Assembly: GCA_030611515.1 (NCBI GenBank)
Contig: JAUWPQ010000009.1
Location: forward strand, 1-36,505
Length of the DNA: 36,505 bases
DNA from: Planctomycetota bacterium
GTDB taxonomy: Bacteria; Planctomycetota; Planctomycetia; Pirellulales; Thermoguttaceae
Direction of reading: 5' to 3'
The stretch's first letter is position 1. Every line of letters starts with the position of its first letter. A program made the translations under genes and the position numbers. The notes under the pieces are model-generated. The model was not told the DNA's origin. It saw nothing but the letters and a program-made list of their open reading frames with translations, and searched no databases. Positions 7,901-16,013 of the stretch are shown here, in pieces.

Positions 7901-9197
7901 CCTTCCCCGCCTGAACCTCCTGGTAATCGAGGAACTCTTCCTTCTCGAACTCGGTGACTTCATATCGTACGGCCTCTTCCGCCGTCGGCACGCGCAGCGG
8001 ACGGACCACGCGGAAGCCGACGAAATCGGCGTCGGTGTGATACCAGATACTCTGCGGAATTTGCGGATCCTGGGCCCTCCAATCAGGGTTCGAGCCGCGG
8101 CGCGCCGCGCTGCGCAACAAGTCCGTCTCGTCGGTCCACGCCCCGCCGCGGACCACCTGCGGATACATCTTGGTGACGATGACCAACGGGCTTTCGACCG
8201 GTTTGCCGTCGAGTTGCTTGTAGCGGTCGGCGACGTACTCGTCCAAGCACCATTCGCAGACGTTGCCGTGCATGTCGTGCAGTCCCCAGGGGTTCGGCTT
8301 CTTTTTGCCGACCTTGTGATACTGCTCCTCGCTATTGTCGGTGTACCAGGCGTAGTCGTCTAATTTTTCTAGATCGTCGCCGAAGGAGTAAGGCCCCGTC
8401 GTTCCCGCCCGGCAGGCGTATTCCCACTCGGCCTCGGTCGGCAGGCGGTAGTAACGTCCGGTCTTGGCCGAGAGCCACTTGCAATACATCTTGGCGGAGA
8501 ATTGAGTCATGCAGATCGCCGGATAACCCTCCTTGCCCATGCCGAAGGTCATGTCGGAATAGGGCTTGGTTGGGATGGCCAGCGCGTCGGCGGTTTTGTC
8601 CCACACGTTGAGCGTCGCGTTCTTCTGCTTGGCGTCGCGCCGCTGCTTGTCCAACCCCAGCCCCCACAATTCAAATTCGTTCCAGGTGACCTCGCACTTA
8701 CCCATCCAGAACGGTTCGATCTTTACCTCGACTTGCGGCCCTTCGTCGTCTTTTCGGTCTTCTTCGTCGGCCGGGCTGCCTATTTTGAACACGCCGCCGG
8801 GGATCGGAACCATCTCGAACTTCACGTCCGTGCCGACGATCTTTTCGGCATAGGGCTTCATGCCCTTTTCCGTCTTGGCCTCGGCGGCCGGGTTTTCGAC
8901 CGGCTTGGGCATGTGCTTGACGGCCACCTCCAAAGCCGGATCCGTCGCCTCCGGCTCCTCGGTCGGCGGCTCGGGCTTTGGTTCCTCGATCTTCGGTTCC
9001 TCGGAGGGTAATTCCTTCACGGGAGTATCTTCGGCGGACTGATCGGCAGCCGCGGATTGTTCGGGCGTGGAACTCTCCGCCGCGGGCTCCTGCTTGGTAG
9101 CGCTCGGCCGGCAGCCCACAATCGCTGCTAAAATCAGCACCGCAAAAATTCCAAGAGGTAGTTGCAAACCACTACGCCGACAGATTACGCTATACAT
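7896..9197 (-). CDS. Lipid-anchored formylglycine-generating-enzyme (SUMF1) domain protein
   Basis: 433 residues from the ATG at 9197, preceded by CGGAGTG at good spacing; a TTG 24 bp further upstream is less likely. The N-terminus is a lipoprotein signal with lipobox IVGC (Cys about residue 29). A Glu/Pro/Ala-rich spacer of about 90 residues follows, then a SUMF1/FGE-sulfatase domain (about 125-400). Visible landmarks are [15 protein letters not shown], the EVTWNEFE region, [36 protein letters not shown] and FVGFRVVR. Many domain relatives in planctomycetes lack proven FGE activity, and the catalytic cysteines cannot be confirmed by eye. It is probably exported and anchored, with its C-domain in the periplasm. 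Its stop codon lies in a heptamer repeat. Confidence 0.9.
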   Translation of the reverse strand: MYSVICRRSGLQLPLGIFAVLILAAIVGCRPSATKQEPAAESSTPEQSAAADQSAEDTPVKELPSEEPKIEEPKPEPPTEEPEATDPALEVAVKHMPKPVENPAAEAKTEKGMKPYAEKIVGTDVKFEMVPIPGGVFKIGSPADEEDRKDDEGPQVEVKIEPFWMGKCEVTWNEFELWGLGLDKQRRDAKQKNATLNVWDKTADALAIPTKPYSDMTFGMGKEGYPAICMTQFSAKMYCKWLSAKTGRYYRLPTEAEWEYACRAGTTGPYSFGDDLEKLDDYAWYTDNSEEQYHKVGKKKPNPWGLHDMHGNVCEWCLDEYVADRYKQLDGKPVESPLVIVTKMYPQVVRGGAWTDETDLLRSAARRGSNPDWRAQDPQIPQSIWYHTDADFVGFRVVRPLRVPTAEEAVRYEVTEFEKEEFLDYQEVQAGKE

Positions 9198-9302
9198 TGG
9201 CAATTCACTCCGTTGGAACAAAATTCATTAAACCGCTTGGCGTTGGTCGCGATTCGGGGCGCAACCAACGGTCGCGGCTTTATACATACGGAAAGGACCA
9301 TA

Positions 9303-10310
9303 ATGGGCAGGATAATTGTGGCGGCTTTGCTTGGCATGGGGCTGACGGCCATCCCGCGCGCCGCGGCGATTGAGCGGTTCGAGTTCACGCAAGTTGAAAT
9401 GGCCGTGCCGATCAAAATTGTATTATATACGACCGACGAGAAAATCGCCAGTAAGGCCGCTCGGGCCGCGTTCGATCGGTTCCGCGAACTAAACGCCGTG
9501 CTCAGCAACTACAATCCGCAAAGTGAACTGCGGCGGCTCTGCGATAGTGCCTCCGAGGGGAAAGCCGTCCGCGTCAGCGACGATCTGTGGCGAGTGCTGT
9601 CGAGCGCCCAAGACCTCGCCGAGCGATCGGAAGGGGCATTCGACGTTACCGTCGGTCCGGTGGTTCGACTCTGGCGAAGTGCCTGGCACACGAAGGAACT
9701 CCCTTCGGCCCGATCGCTGGCCTCCGCGCGGGCAAAGGTCGGATACCGGCTGATGCGTCTGCACGCGGACCGGCAGTCGGTCGAACTGCTGCGGCCGAAA
9801 ATGCGGCTCGATCTCGGCGGCATCGCCAAGGGCTACGCCGTCGACGAGGCGATGAAGGCGCTGCGGAAGCACGGCGTGAAGCGAATGATGATCGACGCGG
9901 GCGGCAACCTCGGCCTGGGCGATCCGCCGCCCGAGCGGACCGGCTGGCGAATCGGCGTCGCACCGCCAGAGGTGAACAGTCCGCCGCGTCAGTACCTGCT
10001 GCTATCCAATCGGTCGGTTTCAACGTCCGGCGATCTGTGGCAACACGTCGTCATCGGCGGCGTTCGCTACTCGCACCTGATCGACCCGCGCGATTGTCTG
10101 GCGCTGACCGGCCGGATGAGCGTGACGGTCGTCGGCCCGGAAGGCATGAGCGCCGACGGTCTATCGTCGGCCGTCGCGGTGCTTGGGCCGGAGAAGGGCC
10201 TGCGGCTGATCGAGAACACGCCCGGCACGGCGGCGCTGATCGTCCGCGTGGTAGACGGAAAAGAGCAAGTCTTTCAGTCGCGGAGATGGAAAGAGCTTCT
10301 AAAGAAATAG
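9303..10310 (+). CDS. apbE: FAD:protein FMN transferase (ApbE family)
   Basis: Transfers FMN from FAD onto Thr residues of target flavoproteins such as NqrB/NqrC and RnfG, using Mg2+. From the ATG at 9303 (AAAGGA ribosome site 5-6 bp before it) the protein is 335 aa. It begins with a signal-like hydrophobic segment (VAALLGMGLTAI) ending near AAA at about residue 20. Family landmarks are LSNYNPQSEL, GAFDVTVGP, LDLGGIAKGYAVD (about 180-192), the DAGGNL loop and SGDLWQHVVIGG...YSHLIDP. The frame stays open upstream to 9162, but that extension overlaps the divergent gene and lacks a ribosome site. No flavoprotein partner is nearby in the window. Confidence 0.93.
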   Translation: MGRIIVAALLGMGLTAIPRAAAIERFEFTQVEMAVPIKIVLYTTDEKIASKAARAAFDRFRELNAVLSNYNPQSELRRLCDSASEGKAVRVSDDLWRVLSSAQDLAERSEGAFDVTVGPVVRLWRSAWHTKELPSARSLASARAKVGYRLMRLHADRQSVELLRPKMRLDLGGIAKGYAVDEAMKALRKHGVKRMMIDAGGNLGLGDPPPERTGWRIGVAPPEVNSPPRQYLLLSNRSVSTSGDLWQHVVIGGVRYSHLIDPRDCLALTGRMSVTVVGPEGMSADGLSSAVAVLGPEKGLRLIENTPGTAALIVRVVDGKEQVFQSRRWKELLKK

Positions 10311-10336
10311 GATGCCTGCAACTTTCCTCAAGAACA

Positions 10337-10365
10337 TTGACCTATTCGATGTCCGGAGGTACACT
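10337..10365 (+). promoter_or_regulatory. Sigma70-like promoter for the antitoxin gene
   Basis: TTGACC (10337-10342), a 17-bp spacer, then TACACT (10360-10365), 29 bp before the antitoxin ATG. Both boxes are close to consensus and the spacing is ideal. Predicted from sequence only. Confidence 0.5.
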
Positions 10366-10394
10366 GCTATTAGGGAAAAGGAGGGAGGTTTGCC

Positions 10395-10604
10395 ATGACT
10401 TACCGCGGGCACATCGAAAACGGCTTGGTTGTATTTGACGAACAAGTCGCGTTGACAGATGGCACTGAAGTGCGAGTGGAACCGTTGCCGCAATGTCGGC
10501 CTACGCTTGCCGAACGATTCGGCGACGTGATCGGCTGCGTTTCAGACTTGCCACAAGATATGGCCGAGAACCACAATCACTACATCCACGGGACACCCAA
10601 GTAA
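10395..10604 (+). CDS. Antitoxin of a VapBC-like module (DUF104-like)
   Basis: 69-residue protein. The N-terminus MTYRGHIENGLVVFDEQV followed by GTEVRVEPL resembles the beta-hairpin antitoxins (DUF104/AF2212-like) that partner PIN-domain toxins. A strong GGGAGG ribosome site lies 6-7 bp before the ATG at 10395, and a promoter-like pair lies upstream. Its TAA overlaps the ATG of the next reading frame by one base (TAATG), the usual translational coupling of such modules. The partner toxin is truncated, so this antitoxin is probably an orphan. Confidence 0.75.
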   Translation: MTYRGHIENGLVVFDEQVALTDGTEVRVEPLPQCRPTLAERFGDVIGCVSDLPQDMAENHNHYIHGTPK

Positions 10605-10684
10605 TGAAGCGTGTCTTCGCGGATACGTTCTACTTTTTGGCGATTCTCAACGCCAAAGACACGGTGTGCAAGCACGCCGGCTAA
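10604..10684 (+). pseudogene. Truncated PIN-domain (VapC-like) toxin
   Basis: Only 26 codons remain. The start MKRVFADTFYFLAILNAKD has the first PIN aspartate (Asp7) in a VapC-like context (F-A-D-T-x-x-x-L-A-x-L-N). The frame then runs into the dispersed palindrome CGGTGTGC-AA-GCACGCCG (10662-10679) and stops in its flank (GCTAAAC). A PIN domain needs about 130 residues and three more acidic positions, so this copy cannot be an active RNase. No remainder of the gene is visible before the next gene's end at 10701. Confidence 0.8.
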
Positions 10685-10686
10685 AC
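10662..10686. repeat. Dispersed palindrome truncating the toxin gene
   Basis: CGGTGTGC-AA-GCACGCCG followed by GCTAAAC. It is the inverted equivalent of the copy at 2363-2380 and shares the GTTTAGC flank with the palindromes at 1286-1336. Confidence 0.7.
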
Positions 10687-10700
10687 GGCGAACCTCGACG

Positions 10701-12650
10701 TCACTCGTCGGCGAACACCCGTGTGCTCTCTTCCTTGGTCACGGGGGTCTGCATGTCGTCGGTCTTTAGTTGGACGCGGACGCGGAGGTCGCCGGGGCGA
10801 AGGGCCTTCACCCGGACGCGGTAGAACGTCTCGGCCTTGGGAGCCAGTTGGGCAAGCCCCTCGAAAAAGACCCGGTTTCCGTCCAAGGCGTGACGGGTGG
10901 GGCCTTCGGCGGCCACCGGCTGTAGCTCAGGCGGCAACAGAACCGCAATCTGTACGTTCGTGGCTGCCTTCGATCCCTGATTCACTACCCGGATTTCGTA
11001 GGTGGTCTCGCTGCCCGAACCGATCGGATCGATCCGGTCGGCCACTTGGAAGAGTATCGCCGCGATGCCCTCGATCAACACCGGCTGGTCCTTCTCCGCG
11101 ACCAGTCCCTTGTCCGCCGTGCCGCGGAGCCGGATGGCGTGCTGGCCGGCCTCGACCGGCATGGTAACCAACTCGACGCTGCCGACCTCTTTGGCCGGGA
11201 GCTTTTCGAGCCGCCAGTGTACGGTACGCGTAGACTCCTCGTAGTATCCGGCATTGTTGGCGCTGACGAACTTCAGCCCGACTGGCAAGGAGGCCACCAA
11301 CTCGACCTGTTCGGCCGCCGCCGTGCCGGGGTTGGCCACCGACAACTGATACGTGGCCTGACGCTCCAGATATCGACGCTTCGGACCTTTCACCGCGACG
11401 TCCAACTGCGGGGCGATAACCTCCAACTCACACTTGTCCTCGACGCGGAGATTGCCGTCGCCCCGGGCGGTCAGCAGGTTGACGGCTGGGCCGGGCCGGT
11501 TGGCCACCAGCGGCAGGTCCAGCTTGCGGCTCTCGCCCGGCTTCAGATCACCTATCGTATATTCCAACTCGTTGCCGGCGGGATGATGCAATCCGGCCGG
11601 AATGCGCTCCTCCAGCACCACGCCGGTCGCCACGCCCGACCCCGGGTTGGAAATCACGATCGAAAGCGTAAGCTGATCGCCGATCAGCACCTTCGAGGGC
11701 ATGGTGGTTTCGATTATCAGTTGCGGCCGGGTGACGATGCTGCGGGCAGTCGCGTCGGCGCCAAAGTGGACCGTGGCCACGCTGCCAATTTCGCCCTCGG
11801 TCGTGGGCATAAGCTGCATCTCGACGACCAATTCATCGCCGGGCCGGATGGTCCCCAACGTCCAGACCAACTCGCCGCGAGTGCCGCGTTTTGCCTGCGG
11901 GGTGGTGTTCAACAGTCGCGTTCCCCTCGGCACCTGATCGCGGATCTCGACGTCGCAGGCGGGAGTCTGGCCGATGTTGCGGACCACGACGCGGAAGATT
12001 GCCGGCTTGCCGACTTGTATCTCTTTCGGCGCCGATTTTTGGATCGTCAACTGCGGGCTTTGGATGCCTTCGAGCCGCGGATCGCCCGGCTGTCCGGTCC
12101 CTTCGCTCGCCAATGGCGCCTGGTCGGCAAAGCCGCGCTGCGGCGACATTCCCACCGGGTTTTGATTGCTTTCGCCAATCGGCGTCGGATTGGCCGGCAC
12201 GGCGAACGGATCGGCCTGAAATGGCGCCGGTTCCCGATCTTCTGAAACGGCAACCGCCGCGGCCGGCGGGGCGGAGTAACGATCTTCTACCGGCCGAACG
12301 GTATTGACCGGCGCCAGGGCCGGCCCGGACGAGACGGGTTCCTCGGCCGATGTCGGCGTCGCCGGATATCGGTTGCGAAGTCCAAACGGATCGGCCGCCG
12401 GACGGCTCAATCCCGGTTCGGCGTCTGGTATGTCCGACGAAGGCGGCTGCGTTGCCGGCGCGCGTAACGGATTTACGCTCCGCTCGGGCGAAGCCGGCGC
12501 CGGAGACGAATAATCCGAAGCAACGGCCATCGAACCGGCGGTGGATTGTTTCTCCACCAATGCTCCGCCGCGCTGGGCCTGCGCGATGGCGATCCAGCCC
12601 AGCAGGAATAAACCACCCAACGCACCAACGCGAATCAACAGTGATTTCAT
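10701..12650 (-). CDS. Secreted DUF11/CARDB-like repeat protein
   Basis: 649 residues from the ATG at 12650, which has AAGGGGA six bases upstream and starts a clear signal peptide (LLIRVGALGGLFLLGWIAIAQA). Upstream in-frame extension to 12863 is non-coding in character. Residues about 30-205 are a Pro/Ala/Ser-rich, low-complexity region. Four Ig-like DUF11 repeats then follow, each with the pattern VxVxNxGxxxAxxVxxxxxLPxGL (for example VVRNIGQTPACDVEIRD, ISNPGSGVATGVVLEER, VANPGTAAAEQVELVA, VVNQGSKAATNVQIAV). The protein is probably cell-envelope or extracellular, with a binding or structural role. It has no enzymatic motif and no LPXTG or PEP-CTERM anchor. Confidence 0.87.
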   Translation of the reverse strand: MKSLLIRVGALGGLFLLGWIAIAQAQRGGALVEKQSTAGSMAVASDYSSPAPASPERSVNPLRAPATQPPSSDIPDAEPGLSRPAADPFGLRNRYPATPTSAEEPVSSGPALAPVNTVRPVEDRYSAPPAAAVAVSEDREPAPFQADPFAVPANPTPIGESNQNPVGMSPQRGFADQAPLASEGTGQPGDPRLEGIQSPQLTIQKSAPKEIQVGKPAIFRVVVRNIGQTPACDVEIRDQVPRGTRLLNTTPQAKRGTRGELVWTLGTIRPGDELVVEMQLMPTTEGEIGSVATVHFGADATARSIVTRPQLIIETTMPSKVLIGDQLTLSIVISNPGSGVATGVVLEERIPAGLHHPAGNELEYTIGDLKPGESRKLDLPLVANRPGPAVNLLTARGDGNLRVEDKCELEVIAPQLDVAVKGPKRRYLERQATYQLSVANPGTAAAEQVELVASLPVGLKFVSANNAGYYEESTRTVHWRLEKLPAKEVGSVELVTMPVEAGQHAIRLRGTADKGLVAEKDQPVLIEGIAAILFQVADRIDPIGSGSETTYEIRVVNQGSKAATNVQIAVLLPPELQPVAAEGPTRHALDGNRVFFEGLAQLAPKAETFYRVRVKALRPGDLRVRVQLKTDDMQTPVTKEESTRVFADE

Positions 12651-12889
12651 AGCGTGTCCCCTTGCGGAGGGGGTTTGATCCGTCGAAAAGATTCCCGTGA
12701 CGATACAATCGGCCGGGTTAGTACCAAATTCCGCCGAACCGGGGAAGGCCAGTTTTAGAGAAGGGGACGGGCGGCTGAAGGGGTGGGGGGAATACGCTTT
12801 CTGGGAATTCCAGCAAGCCGCTTGCGGCTTCGCAAATGGCGTCTTTTCGGCAATGCTTGGCAACCCTCCGGAAACGGTTTTTTTGCGTC
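12651..12889. other. Intergenic stretch with one inverted TGCGAARCC repeat
   Basis: About 240 bp without a gene. It holds the repeat GCCGCTTGCGGCTTCGCA (12817-12834), the reverse complement of TGCGAAGCCGCAAGCGGC found at 27115, and a G-rich tract at 12770-12790. No promoter is obvious. Confidence 0.5.
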
Positions 12890-12982
12890 CTACTCCAAGC
12901 GATCGAGAAACGACGCCAAGGCTTCGTAGTACTCCGCGCTTTGCGGATCGTTGTGATCGCCGCCGGCAATGTGGCGTCCCAT
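12890..12982 (-). CDS. Possible 30-residue protein co-transcribed with MazG
   Basis: A short frame from ATG at 12982 encodes 30 residues beginning MGRHIAGGDHND and ending LASFLDRLE. It starts 10 bp after the MazG-like stop codon and has AAGGA seven bases upstream. The composition (charged helix, Asp/Glu/Tyr-rich end) is protein-like, and codon third positions follow the G+C-rich backbone. It matches no family I know. Evidence is position, ribosome site and composition only, so it could be chance. Confidence 0.4.
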   Translation of the reverse strand: MGRHIAGGDHNDPQSAEYYEALASFLDRLE

Positions 12983-12992
12983 GGAGTTTTCC

Positions 12993-13358
12993 TTATCGCT
13001 TGTCCTCCGGTCCGAATCGGCCGCGGTACTCCTCGGCGGGGTATTTTTGCTCGTTCTTCGCCATCTTGCGGCGGATCGCCGTCGAGAGGTCGAGCTGCAA
13101 CTCGTTGGCCATCGCCAAAGCATAGCAGAGTACGTCGGCCAGTTCGTCGGCAACAGTTTCCAGCCGCCGCGGGTCGTCCCCTATTTGACGCGACTGCTCG
13201 ACCGAAATCCACTGAAAATGCTCCATCAACTCGGCCGACTCGATGGCCATCGACATGGCCAGATTCTTCGGCGCGTGGAACTGGCGCCAATCGCGTCGAT
13301 CGACAAAGTCGTCGATCAATCGTTTCAGGTCGTCAAGCGTGGTTGTGGAGTCGGACAT
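12993..13358 (-). CDS. MazG-like nucleotide pyrophosphohydrolase
   Basis: All-alpha NTP pyrophosphohydrolase of the short MazG/dCTPase (RS21-C6) type, which hydrolyses (d)NTPs to NMP and pyrophosphate to clean the nucleotide pool. The metal-binding motifs are visible: E-S-A-E (Glu40, Glu43) in the first helix and E-L-A-D (Glu72, Asp75) in the second. The 121 aa length fits a single-domain enzyme. The upstream SD is weak (TTGGAAAA directly before ATG). A 30-residue frame follows 10 bp downstream. The gene is separated from the upstream regulator by heptamer arrays. Confidence 0.88.
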   Translation of the reverse strand: MSDSTTTLDDLKRLIDDFVDRRDWRQFHAPKNLAMSMAIESAELMEHFQWISVEQSRQIGDDPRRLETVADELADVLCYALAMANELQLDLSTAIRRKMAKNEQKYPAEEYRGRFGPEDKR

Positions 13359-13370
13359 TTTTCCAACAGC

Positions 13371-13405
13371 GGAGAAGGGAGAAGGGGGAAGAGAGAAGAG
13401 AGATT
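13371..13405. repeat. Heptamer array GGAGAAG x5
   Basis: Five tandem 7-bp units: GGAGAAG, GGAGAAG, GGGGAAG, AGAGAAG, AGAGATT. It is purine-only on the plus strand and faces the pyrimidine array at 13435-13497, so the two could pair as an imperfect hairpin. Confidence 0.8.
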
Positions 13406-13434
13406 AGGGAACGGAAAAATGTTTCCGCTGCTTG

Positions 13435-13497
13435 TTCTCTCTTCTCTTTTCTCTCTTCTCTCTTCCCTCCTCTCTCTTCCCTTTTCTCCCCTCACTC
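13435..13497. repeat. Heptamer array TTCTCTC x9, containing a stop codon
   Basis: Nine consecutive 7-bp units (TTCTCTC, TTCTCTT, TTCTCTC, TTCTCTC, TTCCCTC, CTCTCTC, TTCCCTT, TTCTCCC, CTCACTC). The last unit read on the minus strand is GAGTGAG; its TGA is the stop codon of the receiver-like gene ending at 13492. Confidence 0.85.
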
Positions 13498-14421
13498 GAA
13501 CTCCGGCAGCCGCCGCTGCACCGGCGGATTGACGCGCTCGCGGTAACGACGACGATATCCCTCGGTGACGTTAAGCAGCAGTTCCAAGATGAGCAGATCT
13601 GCCCGGTTTATTACGTGCCGCGTACTCCGCGAGCCTAAACCGTGGATCAACTCCTCCAACACTTGCAGGTGAAGCTGCATTGTCTGCCGGGCGGTCACCC
13701 CCGCGACGACCAGCAGTTCGGCCAGGCATCGCAGTTCGTCGGCCAGATTGCCCGACCCCATGATTACGTAAGTCCGCAGCAATTCGCGGTAGTGGTCGAT
13801 CAATTCGACGGACAGGAAGTGCGTGGCCGACAACTCGCTTGGCCCGCCGTCGTCCGTGGTTTCCGGTTCCTCCAACAGCGCCCGCTGTTGTCGCAGCAGT
13901 TCGGCGGCCTCGTCGTGTTCGCGTTGCAGCCGGGTCTGTTCGGCCAGATTCAACCGCTGATTTTCGCGGACCAGTTGGTGCCGCTCGACCGCCCGGGCAA
14001 TGACCCAAATCAGGTTCCGCGTGGTGGCGGTGTGTACGCAGAGGTAGCCGTCGGCGCCGACTTCGTGGCACAGAACGGCCATCTCCTGCTCGCTTTGTGT
14101 ACCCAGCACGACGATCGGCTCGTCGGCCCCTCCAACCCGATAGCCCTCGACCAGGTCCAAGGCGTTTAGCGCGTCGGGCTGATGGCTGACCAATACGGCG
14201 TCGAAGTTCTCGTCGCGCAGCCGTGTCAGGCCGGCAGCCGTGCCCACGGCCTCTTCCAACTCGACCTGCGCGGCGCTGTCGGCGGCGAAAGCATCGGCCA
14301 GCCAGCCGCCGGTCCGTTGTCGAGTGGCGATGTACAAGACCCTCATCCGGCAGGGCATTCGGCGCCATGCCGCCACGCCGACGCCAGTGGCCGAGGCCAT
14401 TTCGGATAGCAATGCGACCAT
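13492..14421 (-). CDS. Response-regulator receiver-like protein
   Basis: 309 residues. The N-terminal part (from MRVLYIATRQ, residue 26, to about 145) has receiver-like features: FDAVLVSHQPDALNALDLVEGYR in the place of the phospho-acceptor loop, PIVVLGT, and GADGYLCV at beta5. The classic phosphorylatable Asp context is not clear because the loop reads LVSHQPDA. A coiled-coil-like Arg/Glu-rich segment follows (about 150-190), then a helical C-terminal domain without a recognisable DNA-binding motif. It may be a degenerate receiver used for protein contact. Start alternatives are M1 (14421, AGG before it), M22 and M26; M26 begins the domain most neatly. Confidence 0.6.
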   Translation of the reverse strand: MVALLSEMASATGVGVAAWRRMPCRMRVLYIATRQRTGGWLADAFAADSAAQVELEEAVGTAAGLTRLRDENFDAVLVSHQPDALNALDLVEGYRVGGADEPIVVLGTQSEQEMAVLCHEVGADGYLCVHTATTRNLIWVIARAVERHQLVRENQRLNLAEQTRLQREHDEAAELLRQQRALLEEPETTDDGGPSELSATHFLSVELIDHYRELLRTYVIMGSGNLADELRCLAELLVVAGVTARQTMQLHLQVLEELIHGLGSRSTRHVINRADLLILELLLNVTEGYRRRYRERVNPPVQRRLPEFE

Positions 14422-14718
14422 GAGTTACCTGTCCCGCTGCTTGCGGCAATCCTTGCCGGGCCGACGGCGCGACCGTTACTGAAATCTAATATCCGCGGGG
14501 CGGTACTTTAGCGAAGCACGCTCGGCAGGTCAAGCTCGGGTATTGCCACCCCCGAAAAACATGCCACAATGCCATTTGGCGGCTAATTGGCTCCGACAAG
14601 GCGACTCTTTCCACCAAAAAGGAGGGGGGCGACCAGTAGGCCGGGTCGTGACCCGGCACTGCGAACGATCGCCGGGTTGCAACCCGGCCTACTTCTACTT
14701 CTAAATAACGGCATCGGC
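14422..14718. other. Intergenic stretch before larC with paired palindromes
   Basis: About 300 bp without a gene. The only structure is the 57-bp GTAGG...CCTAC repeat at 14636-14692, annotated separately. No clear promoter is seen for either flanking gene. Confidence 0.5.
14636..14692. repeat. Double palindrome GTAGGCCGGGTC...AACCCGGCCTAC
   Basis: CCGGGTC-GT-GACCCGG (14641-14656) and GCCGGGTT-GC-AACCCGGC (14671-14688) are bracketed by inverted GTAGG/CCTAC ends. One arm of the same unit recurs at 36185-36206, directly after the FHA stop codon. Confidence 0.75.
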
Positions 14719-15930
14719 ATGACAAAAATCGCTTACCTCGACTGCGGTAGCGGCATCAGCGGCGACATGACCATCGCCGCGCTGATCGACGTCGGCGTCG
14801 GTCTGGACAACCTGAACAAGGCGCTTGGCTCGCTCGGCCTGCCGGGCCTGGAACTGAGGGCCGTCGAGGTGAAAAGACGCGGCTTTCGCGCTCTACGAGT
14901 TACCGTCGAAGCCGAGCCGGAGCACACGTATCGCGACTGGCGGCAAATAAAGGCGCTGATCGGCTCCGGTAGTTTGACAGATAGACAAACAGACCTCGCC
15001 CTGCGCATCTTCAACGTCCTGGCCAAGGCCGAGTCGCGGGTACACGGCATCCCGATCGAAAAGGTCCATTTCCACGAGGTCGGGGCCATCGACTCGATAG
15101 CCGACATCATCGGCGCCGCCGTCGGATGGGACCTGCTCGGGGTCGACCGCGTAGTGGTCTCGCCGGTGCCGACCGGATTTGGCAAAATCAGAATTGCGCA
15201 TGGCGAGTGCAGCATCCCCGCCCCCGCCACGGCCGAACTGCTCCGTGGCGTGCCGCTGGCCGAATCGTCGATCAAACACGAACTGACCACGCCGACCGGC
15301 GCCGCTATCCTGGTCGCGGTGGCCGACTCGTTCGGTCCCGTCCCGGCAATGAAGATCAAACGGATCGGCTACGGGGCCGGGCAACGAGATTTCCCCCAGC
15401 GGCCGAACATCCTACGCCTGCTGGTCGGCGAGGCGGTGGAAGACGCGAAGCACGACGCCGAGGACGTATGCGTGCTGGAAACTAATCTCGACGACGAGCG
15501 GGGCGAGATCGTCGCATATTGCATTTCGCGGCTCTGGCAGTCCGGCGCGTTGGACGTCTACACCACGGCCATCGGCATGAAAAAGGACCGTCCGGCAGTG
15601 AAGATCACGGTCGTCTGCCGGCCCGGCGACGCGGCGCTCGTCGAGGACGTTCTGTTCGCCGAGACGACCACCCTCGGCGTGCGGCGTTGGTCGGCCGCAC
15701 GGAGCATCCTCCGCCGCGAGCCGCTCACGGTCGAGACCTCTTGGGGGCCGGTCGAAGGCAAGATCGGCTGGCGCCGCGACGGCTCGCCCCGGTTCGCCCC
15801 CGAGTACGAGTCTTGTCGTCGCGTGGCAATGGAGAACGACGTTCCGTTGCGCGACGTGTATGAAGCGGCGGGAAAGGCGTTTGATGAGAGGAGAGGGGAG
15901 AGGGGAGAGGGGAGAGAGGAGAGGGGCTAA
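14719..15930 (+). CDS. larC: LarC, nickel-pincer cofactor biosynthesis protein
   Basis: CTP-dependent nickel insertase that finishes the pyridinium nickel-pincer cofactor of lactate racemase-type enzymes. From the ATG at 14719 the protein is 403 aa with the family N-terminus IAYLDCGSGISGDM, a His-rich KVHFHEVGAIDSIADIIGAA segment (about 115-135) and LETNLDDERGEIVAY in the C-terminal half. It is one uninterrupted frame, unlike the frameshifted larC1/larC2 of some lactobacilli. The last residues ([13 protein letters not shown]) are encoded by five GA-rich heptamers. The frame stays open upstream to 14587 through a repeat, so the start is chosen by homology; no good Shine-Dalgarno is present. 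LarA, LarB and LarE are not in the window, but NikR is. Confidence 0.9.
   Translation: MTKIAYLDCGSGISGDMTIAALIDVGVGLDNLNKALGSLGLPGLELRAVEVKRRGFRALRVTVEAEPEHTYRDWRQIKALIGSGSLTDRQTDLALRIFNVLAKAESRVHGIPIEKVHFHEVGAIDSIADIIGAAVGWDLLGVDRVVVSPVPTGFGKIRIAHGECSIPAPATAELLRGVPLAESSIKHELTTPTGAAILVAVADSFGPVPAMKIKRIGYGAGQRDFPQRPNILRLLVGEAVEDAKHDAEDVCVLETNLDDERGEIVAYCISRLWQSGALDVYTTAIGMKKDRPAVKITVVCRPGDAALVEDVLFAETTTLGVRRWSAARSILRREPLTVETSWGPVEGKIGWRRDGSPRFAPEYESCRRVAMENDVPLRDVYEAAGKAFDERRGERGEGREERG
15892..15926. repeat. Heptamer array AGAGGGG x5 encoding the LarC tail
   Basis: AGAGGGG x3, AGAGAGG, AGAGGGG in tandem, immediately followed by CTAA. The heptamer contains no stop in any plus-strand frame, so it is read through until the TAA at 15928. 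Confidence 0.85.
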
Positions 15931-15935
15931 AACAA

Positions 15936-15987
15936 CCTCGTTCCCACGCTCCGCGTGGGAACGCACTGTCCCGACGCTCCGCGTCGG
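15936..15987. repeat. REP-like unit
   Basis: CCTCG then GTTCCCACGC-N3-GCGTGGGAAC (15940-15962) and CCGACGC-N3-GCGTCGG (15971-15987). It begins six bases after the larC stop. Confidence 0.85.
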
Positions 15988-16013
15988 CTAGCGGCGGCAT
16001 AAAGTACAGCTTT

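Noticed and set aside
9162..9302. N-terminal extension of ApbE
   Set aside because: It overlaps the start of the divergent SUMF1-like gene and lacks a ribosome site. The signal-like N-terminus starts at 9303.
12651..12863. N-terminal extension of the DUF11 protein
   Set aside because: The signal peptide begins at the ATG at 12650, which has a ribosome site. The upstream part includes the TGCGAARCC repeat.
14587..14718. 44-residue N-terminal extension of LarC
   Set aside because: It translates the GTAGGCCGGGTC palindromes. LarC homology begins at MTKIAYLDC.
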